Origin: CAZXCK01 sp964639225
GTDB taxonomy: Bacteria; Chloroflexota; Anaerolineae; Aggregatilineales; Phototrophicaceae
Reading direction: 5' to 3'
Assembly (NCBI GenBank): GCA_964639225.1
Contig: CAZXCK010000007.1
Coordinates: forward strand, 1-64,000
Length of the DNA: 64,000 nt
Positions within the stretch are counted from its first letter, which is position 1; each line of letters begins with the position of its first letter. Under the pieces are notes generated by a model. The model had not been told where the DNA came from, made no database searches, and saw only the letters and a program-made list of their open reading frames with translations. The translations under genes and the position numbers were made by a program. Shown in pieces: positions 15,512 through 24,010 of this stretch.

Positions 15512-18199
15512 ATGCAAACTATCCCAGAGCATTTCAGATTTGACCACAGCGCCACCGCCCGCCCAGAAGCCGTTGTTCAGGTTGGGCGGGCGCGTTTTAC
15601 TATCCTGACGCCGCGCCTGATCCGTATGGAATATGATCCAGAGGTCAGATTTGAAGATCGTCCAAGCCAGGTTGTCTGGTACCGGCATCAGCCAGTACCC
15701 CCTTTTGACGTCCAGCGTGACGGTGACTGGCTCATCATCAACACCGATACGCTGCAACTGCGCTACAACATCGAGCACGACCGCTTCGACGCGGACAGCC
15801 TGACAGTTACCGTCAGAGCCAACGGCGTCGAATGGCACTTCGGGGACAGCGACCCGGCCAATCTCAAGGGCACAGCGCGCACACTCGACGGTGCGAGTGG
15901 CGCTGTGCCGCTACAAAACGGGCTGCTGTCTCGTGCTGGCTGGACAGTCATCGACGATTCACGTTCGCTGGTGTTCAACGACTCAGGTTGGCTGGGATTA
16001 CGCCACAGCACCCCCACACAAGACCTGTACTTCTTTGGTTATGGCAGTGACTATGCCGCCTGCCTGGATGACTATCACACGATCGCCGGACCAGTTCCAC
16101 TGCTGCCACGCTGGGCGCTGGGTAACTGGTGGAGCCGCTATCATGAATACCATCAGGACGAGCTTATCGCCCTGATGAAGGATTTCAAAGCTCATGACGT
16201 GCCGTTATCGGTATGCATCGTCGATATGGACTGGCACATCACCGAGATCGAAACCAACAGTCAAGCCTATCCCGGCCATGTGTGGAACGACGGCTGGACT
16301 GGCTACACCTGGAATCCGGAGCTGTTCCCGGACCCGGCACGTTTCACAGCCACTCTGCACGAGATGGGACTGCGCACCGCGCTCAACCTGCATCCACATG
16401 CTGGTGTCCATCCTCACGAAAGTCAGTATGAACGTGTAGCCGAGCGTGTGGGCGTTGAACCCGGCAGCCGAGAACCAATCAACTTCGACCTGGCCGACCC
16501 ACGTTTTGCCAGTGCCTACTTCGAAGAACTCCACCATCCGCACGAAGCGATCGGCATTGACTTCTGGTGGATGGACTGGCAGCAGGGTGAGCAAACCAGC
16601 CTGCCTGGTCTCGACCCGCTGTGGTGGCTGAACCATCTGCACTTCCTCGACCTGGGCCGTGATGGCGAACGCCGCCCGTTTGTGTTTTCGCGCTGGGGCG
16701 GTCTGGGCAATCACCGCTATCCCATCGGTTTTTCCGGCGATACGATCATTAGTTGGGAGTCGCTGGCGTTTCAGCCGTACTTCACTGCCAGCGCCGCCAA
16801 TGTCGGCTATGGCTGGTGGAGTCACGACATCGGCGGGCATTACGGCAACACTGAAGAGCCGGAACTCTACACGCGCTGGATACAGTACGGTGTCTTCAGC
16901 CCGATCTTCCGCCTGCATGCTACCAAGACACCTTTTTCGGATCGCCGGCCCTGGGCTTTCGACAATGTGCGCATATTCGAGGCCACCCGCAGCGCCATGC
17001 AGTTACGCCACGCGCTGATCCCGTACCTGTATACGATGTCCTGGCGTTACATGAACACCAACCAGGCGCCAATTCGCCCCATGTACCATGACTACCCGAA
17101 CGCTGAAGCGGCCTATCACTGCCCACAGCAATATACTTTCGGAAGCGAGTTAATCGCCGCACCGTTCATCAGCCCGGTAGACCCGGATACCACCTTCAGC
17201 CGCATCGGTGTCTGGCTGCCGGAAGGTGACTGGTATAACTTCTTTGACGGCACACACTACGAAGGCGGCTGGCACGCGATCTATGGTCGCCTGGAAGATA
17301 TTCCGGTCTTTGCCCGTGCCGGGGCCATCGTGCCGCTGGGGCCAGAGGTTGGCTGGGGCGGTGTTGACAACCCGGCAGAGATGGATGTGATGGTCTTCGC
17401 CGGGGCTGATCATCAATTCGAGCTGTTCGAAGATGACGGCCACAGCACAGCCTTCCGTAATGGCGCGAGCTGCGTCACCCGCTTTGCGCAATCCTGGCAG
17501 GCGAAACAAATGACCTTCACCATCACACCCGCTGACGGCGACACGTCCAGCATTCCACCGGCGCGAACCTGGCGCGTGCATCTGCGCGGTGTAACTGCCG
17601 GGGCACAGCTAACAGCCAGTGTTGACCAGCAAACGATAACCGCAGCTTCGAGCTACGATGCCGACACCGAGACTCTGACTGTCGAACTACCCGACACACC
17701 AATAACCGCTGCCGTCATCATCACAGTAAATCATGACAAGAGTCTGCTGGCACGCCGCGACCGCCGCCGCGAAACCTGCTGGCATCTCATCAAGCATATG
17801 GCCGCCGAGACAGAGATCAAACGCTCGCTTTGGGAGCGTATCGACGAGATCATGGCGGACACGCGCACACTGCTGGAATACGCCTACTATCTGAAACCAA
17901 CACAGTTACAGGCGCTCATCGAAGTCATCGACCAGGTGGGTTTTGAGGTCATCCGTGACACCGATGTACCTTTGCGCGTCGTACTGTGGAACGCGCAACA
18001 GAAACCCGGCATGACGTATCACTACACGCAAACCAATCTGCAATTCTGGATAGGCCAGCAACGCTTCTCGTATGACAGCGGGCCGGTACCATCCCACAAA
18101 GTCATCATGCCCAACATTGAAGAGCGCGGTTACCAACCGCCGCAATGGCAGGTTAAAGCCGATTACTTCGGCATCACCCAGGTGGAAATCGAAGCCTGA
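15512..18199 (+). CDS. Glycoside hydrolase family 31 (alpha-glycosidase) with a C-terminal extension
   Basis: 895 aa from the ATG at 15512, which follows AAAGGATTG. Residues about 1-230 are the N-terminal beta-sandwich. The catalytic TIM barrel follows with the nucleophile Asp355 in FWWMDWQQG and the probable acid/base Asp410 in FSGDTIISW, and then the proximal and distal beta domains (IPVFARAGAIVPLGP, ELFEDDGHSTAF). GH31 retaining enzymes cleave terminal alpha-glucosyl, alpha-xylosyl or related residues. There is no signal peptide, so it acts in the cytoplasm on imported oligosaccharides. The last about 130 residues, after VIITVNHDKSL, are a charged helical segment and a small mixed region not typical of GH31; no function is recognised for them. 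Confidence 0.92.
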   Translation: MQTIPEHFRFDHSATARPEAVVQVGRARFTILTPRLIRMEYDPEVRFEDRPSQVVWYRHQPVPPFDVQRDGDWLIINTDTLQLRYNIEHDRFDADSLTVTVRANGVEWHFGDSDPANLKGTARTLDGASGAVPLQNGLLSRAGWTVIDDSRSLVFNDSGWLGLRHSTPTQDLYFFGYGSDYAACLDDYHTIAGPVPLLPRWALGNWWSRYHEYHQDELIALMKDFKAHDVPLSVCIVDMDWHITEIETNSQAYPGHVWNDGWTGYTWNPELFPDPARFTATLHEMGLRTALNLHPHAGVHPHESQYERVAERVGVEPGSREPINFDLADPRFASAYFEELHHPHEAIGIDFWWMDWQQGEQTSLPGLDPLWWLNHLHFLDLGRDGERRPFVFSRWGGLGNHRYPIGFSGDTIISWESLAFQPYFTASAANVGYGWWSHDIGGHYGNTEEPELYTRWIQYGVFSPIFRLHATKTPFSDRRPWAFDNVRIFEATRSAMQLRHALIPYLYTMSWRYMNTNQAPIRPMYHDYPNAEAAYHCPQQYTFGSELIAAPFISPVDPDTTFSRIGVWLPEGDWYNFFDGTHYEGGWHAIYGRLEDIPVFARAGAIVPLGPEVGWGGVDNPAEMDVMVFAGADHQFELFEDDGHSTAFRNGASCVTRFAQSWQAKQMTFTITPADGDTSSIPPARTWRVHLRGVTAGAQLTASVDQQTITAASSYDADTETLTVELPDTPITAAVIITVNHDKSLLARRDRRRETCWHLIKHMAAETEIKRSLWERIDEIMADTRTLLEYAYYLKPTQLQALIEVIDQVGFEVIRDTDVPLRVVLWNAQQKPGMTYHYTQTNLQFWIGQQRFSYDSGPVPSHKVIMPNIEERGYQPPQWQVKADYFGITQVEIEA

Positions 18200-18208
18200 A
18201 CAGCAACA

Positions 18209-18243
18209 CAGACACGGGGAGCCTGCGCGGTTCTCCGTGTCTG
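18209..18243. terminator. Hairpin between convergent GH31 and ptsI genes
   Basis: CAGACACGG at 18209-18217 pairs with CCGTGTCTG at 18235-18243. It sits between two convergent genes, so it could terminate either transcript, but T-tracts are weak on both sides. Confidence 0.5.
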
Positions 18244-18271
18244 ATTGACCCAACCTATAGTGTGCTGCGGT

Positions 18272-20023
18272 TCAGCCTCCCGGCGGTTCCGCATAATACG
18301 GGCGCACGAACCCCGCCAGCCGCTGTTCGACTTCGGCAGCGGTTGCCAGTGCCAGCACTTCATCGACCAGCGCCCGCAACTCAGATCGCTTAAGCTGTCG
18401 AATCAGCCACTTCGTTTCGGGGATCGTCGAGGCTGCCATACTGAACACGTCCAGGCCCATACCCAACAACAGCGGAACCGCACGGGGCAGCCCCGCCAAT
18501 TCACCGCACATACCCACCGGGATTCCAGCCTGGTGCCCAGCCACAATGGTGTGGCGGATAAGCCGCAGCACCGCCGGATGCAGCGGCTGGTACAGATGCG
18601 CGATGCGCTCGTTCATCCGGTCAACCGCCAGCGTATACTGAGTCAGGTCATTGGTCCCGATGCTGAAGAAATCAACTTCAGACGCCAGCATGTCGGCCAA
18701 CATCGCCGCTGCCGGAGTCTCGATCATGATGCCCAGCGGCATATGCTCCGCGTAGACAATGCCAGACTGGTCCAGTTCCGCGCGGACCTCAGCGAGCAGC
18801 GCCTTAACCTGATGCAGTTCATCGAGATCGTTCACCAGCGGAAGCATCAGGCGCACGTTATAATCAACCGCTGCTCGCAAGATGGCCCTGAGCTGTGTCT
18901 TGAATAACGGCGGTTCGTCCAGTCCAACCCGGATAGCCCGCCAACCCAGAAACGGGTTTGTCTCCTGCGGGAAGCTGATGAATCCCGGCGACTTGTCTGC
19001 GCCGATGTCCAGCGTACGCACAATCACGGGAAGCTGACCAAACAGCGCGAATATCTTCCGGTAAGTTCTGGCCTGCTCCTCCTCAGTGGGGGGCCGCGCC
19101 ACGTTGAGATACAGGAATTCAGTGCGCAACAACCCTACGCCCTCTGCGCCTCCGACTGCGGCCTGCTTGGCGCTCGTGACATCGCCAATATTCGCCATCA
19201 CCGCTACACGGTCACCATCCGCCGTTATCGTATCCTCACCGGCGCGCTGGCTGATCTGCTTTTGCCAGATTGCCCGCTGTTGCCCCATGTCCTGATATGC
19301 CCGGAGAGTAGCTGACGCCGGATTTACAATCACAATCCCTTCATGGCCATTCATCAGCATTTGCTGGCCACTGTGGATTACTCGCAACGATTCACCAATG
19401 CCGACCACAGCCGGGATACATAATGTCCGCGCCAGAATCACCGTATGTGAGGTCAGCCCACCCGCCTTTGTGCAGAACCCCAGCACCAGTTCGGGATTTA
19501 ACCGCGCTGTATCCGACGGAGTGAGATCATCTGCGAGGACAATCGAAGGCTCGCTAAGTCCAGACAGCGACGTATCCGGCACATCCAGCAGCAGGCGCAG
19601 CAGACGCTGACCGATGTCATGCACATCGACGGCGCGTGCCGCGAGCAGCTCGTCCTGCGCCAATGTCAGCATACCAGCTATCTCATCGACAGTCTGCCGC
19701 AGCGCCCATTCGACCGTCAGACCGCCCTCAATCCGGCTGCGTACACCATCAACTAGCAGTGGGTCATCCAGCAGCAGCGAATGTGCCTCGAAAATGGTGG
19801 CGTATTCATCACCGGCGATCCGGGTTATTCTCTGCTGAAGCGCCGACAATTCCGCGCCGGCGCTCGCCTGGGCCACAGCGAAACGCGCCATTTCCTGATC
19901 GACAGACCCGGACTGCCGTTCAGGAATTGCCAAATCAACAGGCCGGTAACAATAGGCTGGTCCCGTTACAATACCAGCACTGGCAGCCATTCCAGCCAGT
20001 CGTATTTCAGATGGTTCGATCAT
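18272..20023 (-). CDS. ptsI: PTS enzyme I (phosphoenolpyruvate-protein phosphotransferase)
   Basis: 583 aa from the ATG at 20023, which is preceded by GAGAGG; an in-frame extension to 20107 lies upstream of the ribosome site and overlaps the promoter. The N-terminal HPr-binding and phospho-His domain contains the active-site loop GGLTSHTVILART with His193. The C-terminal PEP-binding barrel has GVGLLRTEFLYL, FFSIGTNDLTQYTLAVDR and GMCGELAG. The enzyme takes phosphate from PEP and passes it to HPr. No HPr, EII or DhaM gene is in the window, so its partners lie elsewhere. It is convergent with the GH31 gene and divergent from the disaccharide operon. Confidence 0.94.
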   Translation of the reverse strand: MIEPSEIRLAGMAASAGIVTGPAYCYRPVDLAIPERQSGSVDQEMARFAVAQASAGAELSALQQRITRIAGDEYATIFEAHSLLLDDPLLVDGVRSRIEGGLTVEWALRQTVDEIAGMLTLAQDELLAARAVDVHDIGQRLLRLLLDVPDTSLSGLSEPSIVLADDLTPSDTARLNPELVLGFCTKAGGLTSHTVILARTLCIPAVVGIGESLRVIHSGQQMLMNGHEGIVIVNPASATLRAYQDMGQQRAIWQKQISQRAGEDTITADGDRVAVMANIGDVTSAKQAAVGGAEGVGLLRTEFLYLNVARPPTEEEQARTYRKIFALFGQLPVIVRTLDIGADKSPGFISFPQETNPFLGWRAIRVGLDEPPLFKTQLRAILRAAVDYNVRLMLPLVNDLDELHQVKALLAEVRAELDQSGIVYAEHMPLGIMIETPAAAMLADMLASEVDFFSIGTNDLTQYTLAVDRMNERIAHLYQPLHPAVLRLIRHTIVAGHQAGIPVGMCGELAGLPRAVPLLLGMGLDVFSMAASTIPETKWLIRQLKRSELRALVDEVLALATAAEVEQRLAGFVRPYYAEPPGG

Positions 20024-20054
20024 GCTGGTACCTCTCTGCTGCGCCCGGTCTGCC

Positions 20055-20083
20055 ATTATCATAGCACCAGTATAACGTGTCAG
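20055..20083 (-). promoter_or_regulatory. Sigma70-type promoter of ptsI
   Basis: Read on the minus strand, CTGACA (20083-20078) and GATAAT (20060-20055) are separated by exactly 17 bp and lie 32-60 bp upstream of the ptsI ATG. Confidence 0.6.
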
Positions 20084-20124
20084 GCACTGAGTTGGCATGT
20101 GACACAAAAAGTCTGATGAATTGC

Positions 20125-20153
20125 TTGACAGCTTTCAAAAAACACGCTATAAA
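20125..20153 (+). promoter_or_regulatory. Near-consensus sigma70 promoter of the disaccharide operon
   Basis: TTGACA at 20125-20130 and TATAAA at 20148-20153 are spaced by 17 bp. The predicted start, near 20160, lies at the edge of the operator palindrome. The leader to the first ATG is about 170 nt. Confidence 0.8.
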
Positions 20154-20162
20154 TAAGTAAAA

Positions 20163-20180
20163 CGATTTACTAAATCGATT
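20163..20180 (+). promoter_or_regulatory. LacI-type operator overlapping the transcription start
   Basis: CGATTTA-C-TAAATCG (20163-20177) is a perfect odd-centred palindrome, and AATCGATT (20173-20180) is an overlapping even palindrome with the central CG typical of LacI-family sites. Position from about +3 to +20 fits repression by the LacI-family protein encoded in the same operon at 24633. Confidence 0.65.
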
Positions 20181-20190
20181 AACCTACTCC

Positions 20191-20211
20191 ACTCGCCAGT
20201 ATATGGCGAGT
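20191..20211 (+). other. 5'-leader hairpin
   Basis: ACTCGCCA (20191-20198) pairs with TGGCGAGT (20204-20211) around a 5-base loop, just downstream of the operator. It may protect the 5' end of the mRNA. The rest of the 306-bp ptsI-to-binding-protein spacer contains the two promoters and the operator; nothing else is recognised in it. Confidence 0.4.
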
Positions 20212-20329
20212 ACATTTCCAAGAAACCGAGTCTTCAAGGAGGTGGTGCCGCACTCAGAAAACATTTCCCACATTCGTTTAGCTGTCTATCGTGCAGGCTC
20301 TAAATTGCTTACTACTTAAAGGAGACACC

Positions 20330-21577
20330 ATGAAACGCAACACCCTGCTTACACTTTTCATCATCGCGACGATGGCCCTGCTGAGCTTCAGCGCCGTGGT
20401 CGCCCAGGATGACATCACCCTCACCCTGGCGGGATGGTCCTCCAGCTCACAGGAAGACGCCGCCCTGAACGCCATGCTGGAGCAATTCACCGAAGAGACC
20501 GGCATCAATGTGGAATTTGCCCCCTCACCTGACTATGTGGTGACGATGCAGTCGGCTTTCGCCGCCGGCGACTACGCCGATGTCTTCTATATCGACAGCT
20601 CCAAGCTGCCGGACTGGGTCGAGGCTGGCGTGGTTGATGTTGGTGAAGGCAAAATCGACGCCCCCGACGGCTTCTACCCGGCACTGCTGGACATCTTCAC
20701 CTATGACGGCGTGCTGTGGTGCCCGCCCAAAGACTTCTCGACAATGGCGCTGCAGTACAACAAAGACCTGTTCGACGCCGCCGGACTCGACTACCCTACT
20801 GCCGACTGGACCTGGGATGATCTGGCCGAGGCCGCCGCTGCCCTCACCGATCCTGACGCCGGAATCATCGGTCTGGTGACCCCGCCCAACCTGGAGCGCT
20901 GGCTGCCCTTCCTGTATCAGGCTGGTGGCGAGTTGTTTAACGAAGACGGCGAACTGATGCTGGACAGCGACGCTGCCCGCGCAGCGCTGGAGTTCTACGT
21001 CAGCTTCAGCTTAGAAGGCACTGGTGGTGTCCCGGCAGCGGTTGACGCCGGTTGGGGTGGTGAAGCCTTCGGTGAAGGTCGCGCCGCCATGGCCATGGAA
21101 GGCAACTGGGTCATCAACTTCCTGCTGGAACAGTACCCCGAACTCAACTGGGGCATAACCGAACTCCCCGCCGGGCCTGAAAGCCGCGCGACGATGGCCT
21201 TTACAGTGTGCTATGGCGTGGGTGCCAACACCAGCTATTCGGAAGAAGCCTGGCAGCTCGTCAACTTCCTGACCGGTACCGAAGGTCAGGTCGCTGCCGC
21301 CGAGGTTAGCTTCGGCCCCATGCCCAGCCGCGAAAGCGCCGCTGAAGCTTACATGGAAACATGGGTGCCACGCTCTGAAGGCGTCGCCTTCGAACCGGTG
21401 GACATCGAAGCCTTTGTGGCTGGCGCCGAATACTCCTACCCCTGGCAGCTTCCGGTTGGCTTCGCCCCATTCGCCGATGAGTTCAACGCCAATCTGCAGC
21501 GTGCCTTCGGTGGGCAGATCACCGTGGATGACATCATCTTCGAGGCAGTCATAGCTGCTGAAGAACTGAGCGGCTAA
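20330..21577 (+). CDS. Extracellular sugar-binding protein (ABC transporter, CUT1 type)
   Basis: 415 aa. It starts with a Sec signal peptide (MKRNTLLTLFIIATMALLSF, probable cleavage after AVVA); there is no lipobox Cys. The mature part is a family-1 solute-binding protein (ITLTLAGWSSSSQEDAALNA, DYADVFYIDSS, LQYNKDLFDAAGLDYP, GRAAMAMEGNWVI). GGAGAC precedes the ATG. It captures the substrate for the two permeases that follow; the GH65 phosphorylase and beta-phosphoglucomutase in the same operon indicate a glucose-containing disaccharide. The mature protein is notably acidic. Confidence 0.93.
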   Translation: MKRNTLLTLFIIATMALLSFSAVVAQDDITLTLAGWSSSSQEDAALNAMLEQFTEETGINVEFAPSPDYVVTMQSAFAAGDYADVFYIDSSKLPDWVEAGVVDVGEGKIDAPDGFYPALLDIFTYDGVLWCPPKDFSTMALQYNKDLFDAAGLDYPTADWTWDDLAEAAAALTDPDAGIIGLVTPPNLERWLPFLYQAGGELFNEDGELMLDSDAARAALEFYVSFSLEGTGGVPAAVDAGWGGEAFGEGRAAMAMEGNWVINFLLEQYPELNWGITELPAGPESRATMAFTVCYGVGANTSYSEEAWQLVNFLTGTEGQVAAAEVSFGPMPSRESAAEAYMETWVPRSEGVAFEPVDIEAFVAGAEYSYPWQLPVGFAPFADEFNANLQRAFGGQITVDDIIFEAVIAAEELSG

Positions 21578-21600
21578 TCTGCTCTTACCAACTGAAAATC

Positions 21601-21632
21601 GGAGATGCTCGCAAACACTGGCGAGCATCTCC
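21601..21632 (+). other. Intergenic 12-bp hairpin after the binding-protein gene
   Basis: GGAGATGCTCGC (21601-21612) pairs perfectly with 21621-21632 around an 8-base loop, 24 bp after the binding-protein stop. No T-tract follows. Such hairpins commonly stabilise binding-protein mRNA so that it exceeds permease mRNA; that role is inferred here. Confidence 0.65.
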
Positions 21633-21665
21633 ACTCACAAAAAACCATGCTCTCCTGGAGGTCTC

Positions 21666-23045
21666 ATGTCATCCACAGCACAGGCTCAACAGGCGACCCT
21701 CACTGATAGCTCTGTCAAGACACTGACACAAAAAAAGCGCGAAGATACCATTGCCGGCCTGCTGTTCATGGCCCCCGCATTTCTGGTTTTCCTGGTCTTT
21801 CTGTTTATTCCGATTTTCTTTGCTCTGTTTATCAGCTTTACAGACTGGAACGGCATCAGCCCACTGGGCCAGCGTGCTACCGGCTCGACTGGCACTGTCG
21901 TGTTTACCAATCAGACCGACGAGACCATCACCATCCCTGCCGGTACACGCCTCGAAAGCATGGGTGCCGAACCGATCACCTTCCAGCTCACCGACGATGT
22001 GACCGTTCCGGCTGGCGTCGATAACACCGCTGAAGCGTCCATTGAAGCCGTGGATGGCAGCCTCGGCTCGGAGACCAACATCCGTGCCAATGCCGTTACT
22101 CAACTCCCATCTGAGTTGCAGGAACGGGTATCTGTCACCAACCCGACACCTACGCGCGGCGGCGTCAACGATGCGTTTGACATGGTCGGCACGCGCAACT
22201 ACCAGGACCTGCTGATCAATCCTGGCCTGGCGCAGCGCGACTTTTTCAACGCCCTGAAAAATACCGTCTATTTCGTGCTGGGCGTGGTCCCCGCACAGAC
22301 CTTCCTCGCGCTCATTCTGGCGGTGATCGTCAACCAGCGCTGGCTGAAAGCCAAAGGGTTTTTCCGCACCGCCTATTACTTCCCATCGGTGACATCATCG
22401 GTCGTCATCTCGCTGGTGTTCATGTGGATGTTTACGCGCGGCGGTCTGGTCAACACGGCTATCGGCGCCATCTTCCCCAACTACGAGTTCATCACCTGGC
22501 TGGATGACCCCAGCGGCGTTATTCACAATCTGCTGGCGACATTTGGCGTCACCCGTACTAATGTCGGCGACTGGGCCAGTACTCGTGTCGTGGGCCTGAC
22601 GATCTGGGATTGGATCAGCGGTCCCAGCGTTACCCTGTCGATGATTATGATCCTCAATACCTGGACAACCATCGGCACCATGATGGTCATCTACCTGGCG
22701 GCACTCCAGAATATCCCATCGCAGGTCTACGAGGCCGCCGCCATCGACGGTGCCACCAACTTTCAGATTTTCCGCAAAATCACCGCGCCGCTGCTGGCGC
22801 CAACAACGTTTTTCGTGGTAACCCTGGGATTAATCGGCACGTTCCAGGTGTTTGACCAGGTGTTCGTTATTTCGTCCGGCGGACCAGCCAAAACGACGAT
22901 GACCATCGCTTACATCGTCTACGAGAACGGCTTCAACAACTCACGAATGGGTTTAGCCGCCTCGACAGCGCTCGTTCTGTTTGTGATTATCTTCCTGTTC
23001 ACGCTCGTCCAGCGCCGGTTTACCAGCGAACGTGCTGCGGTTTAG
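21666..23045 (+). CDS. Sugar ABC transporter permease (MalF type) with an inserted baseplate-J-like domain
   Basis: 459 aa, against about 290-310 for most CUT1 permeases. Residues about 30-56 form the first membrane helix (LLFMAPAFLVFLVFLFIPI). Residues about 70-170 are an extracytoplasmic insertion with the strand pattern GTVVFTNQTDETITIPAGTR, DDVTVPAGVDN, SIEAVDGSLGSETNI and VSVTNPTPTRGG, which matches the N-terminal beta-rich domain of baseplate J/gp47-like proteins. Five further helices and the EAA loop (YEAAAIDGATNFQIFRKITAPLL) follow. MalF also has a large periplasmic loop at this side, but of a different fold. GGAGG precedes the ATG. The insertion may contact the binding protein or cell wall, which is inference. 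Confidence 0.92.
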   Translation: MSSTAQAQQATLTDSSVKTLTQKKREDTIAGLLFMAPAFLVFLVFLFIPIFFALFISFTDWNGISPLGQRATGSTGTVVFTNQTDETITIPAGTRLESMGAEPITFQLTDDVTVPAGVDNTAEASIEAVDGSLGSETNIRANAVTQLPSELQERVSVTNPTPTRGGVNDAFDMVGTRNYQDLLINPGLAQRDFFNALKNTVYFVLGVVPAQTFLALILAVIVNQRWLKAKGFFRTAYYFPSVTSSVVISLVFMWMFTRGGLVNTAIGAIFPNYEFITWLDDPSGVIHNLLATFGVTRTNVGDWASTRVVGLTIWDWISGPSVTLSMIMILNTWTTIGTMMVIYLAALQNIPSQVYEAAAIDGATNFQIFRKITAPLLAPTTFFVVTLGLIGTFQVFDQVFVISSGGPAKTTMTIAYIVYENGFNNSRMGLAASTALVLFVIIFLFTLVQRRFTSERAAV

Positions 23046-23057
23046 GAGGCCGGGATC

Positions 23058-24005
23058 ATGACTGCGACAACTGTTAACCCAAACCAGGAACGTCCCAACC
23101 CGGTGCGGCGTGTGCTGTCGGTGGTAGCCATCGGCCTGCTGATCTTCTTCGCTTTCGTGCAGATCACACCGTTTGTGCTCACCATCGCCAACTCGTTTAA
23201 GTGTCTGCCGGCGGTACAACAGGAGCCACAGGCATTTGTGCCGCGCTTAAGCGGTCCGGTCGAGTGCCGCCTGCCCAGCGGTGCTTCGATACCAGCGACA
23301 GAGACAACCGACAGCGTTACCTTCAACATCGCTACCGAGGGCTACCAGCGCGTCCTGGAATTCGACCTGGACCGCTGGTTCATCAACACGGTCATCTACG
23401 CCAGTCTGATTACCCTGCTGCGCCTGCTGTTCGACTCACTGGCTGGTTACGCGCTGGCCCGCATCAAATTCCCCGGTAACCGGGCCGCCTTCTTCATCAT
23501 GCTGGGTACGATGATGATTCCGGGCGTGGTGTTGCTCATCCCGCGTTTCATCATCTTACGGCAGCTCGCTATGCTCAACACCTACCAGGGCGTGATTCTG
23601 ACACTGGCGGCGGATGCTTTCGGCATTTTCCTGATGAAGCAGTTCTTCGAGTCCATCCCGGACGAGATCGAAGAAGCCGCTATGGTGGACGGCGCCAGTC
23701 GTCTGACGCTGTTCTTCCGCATCATCCTGCCGATGGCCACGCCAGCCCTAACCGCGCTGACGATTTTCAGCTTCCAGGGCACATGGAACAACTTCATGGA
23801 CCTGCTGATTATTGTCGGCGGGCGTCAGGAACTCTATAATCTGCCGCTGGGTCTGGCGCTGTTACGCGGACAGTTCGGCGATACGCTGGAATGGAACACA
23901 TTCCTGGCCGGTGCAGTCATCACGACAGTGCCGCTGGCGCTGGTGTTCTTCTTCTTCCAGCGTTACTTTGTCGAAGGCGTGAGCTACAGCGGGCTGAAAG
24001 GCTAA
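23058..24005 (+). CDS. Sugar ABC transporter permease (MalG type)
   Basis: 315 aa with six predicted membrane helices. The EAA loop reads EIEEAAMVDGASRLTLFFRI, the site for docking the ATPase. The loop after the first helix (residues about 50-105) is longer than usual and contains two Cys (SFKCLPAV and PVECRLPSG) that could form an extracytoplasmic disulfide. It is preceded by GGAGG, 12 bp after the partner permease. No ATPase gene is present in the operon, so the transporter probably borrows a shared MsmK/MalK-type ATPase encoded elsewhere, as in many CUT1 systems. Confidence 0.92.
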   Translation: MTATTVNPNQERPNPVRRVLSVVAIGLLIFFAFVQITPFVLTIANSFKCLPAVQQEPQAFVPRLSGPVECRLPSGASIPATETTDSVTFNIATEGYQRVLEFDLDRWFINTVIYASLITLLRLLFDSLAGYALARIKFPGNRAAFFIMLGTMMIPGVVLLIPRFIILRQLAMLNTYQGVILTLAADAFGIFLMKQFFESIPDEIEEAAMVDGASRLTLFFRIILPMATPALTALTIFSFQGTWNNFMDLLIIVGGRQELYNLPLGLALLRGQFGDTLEWNTFLAGAVITTVPLALVFFFFQRYFVEGVSYSGLKG

Positions 24006-24010
24006 CCATC

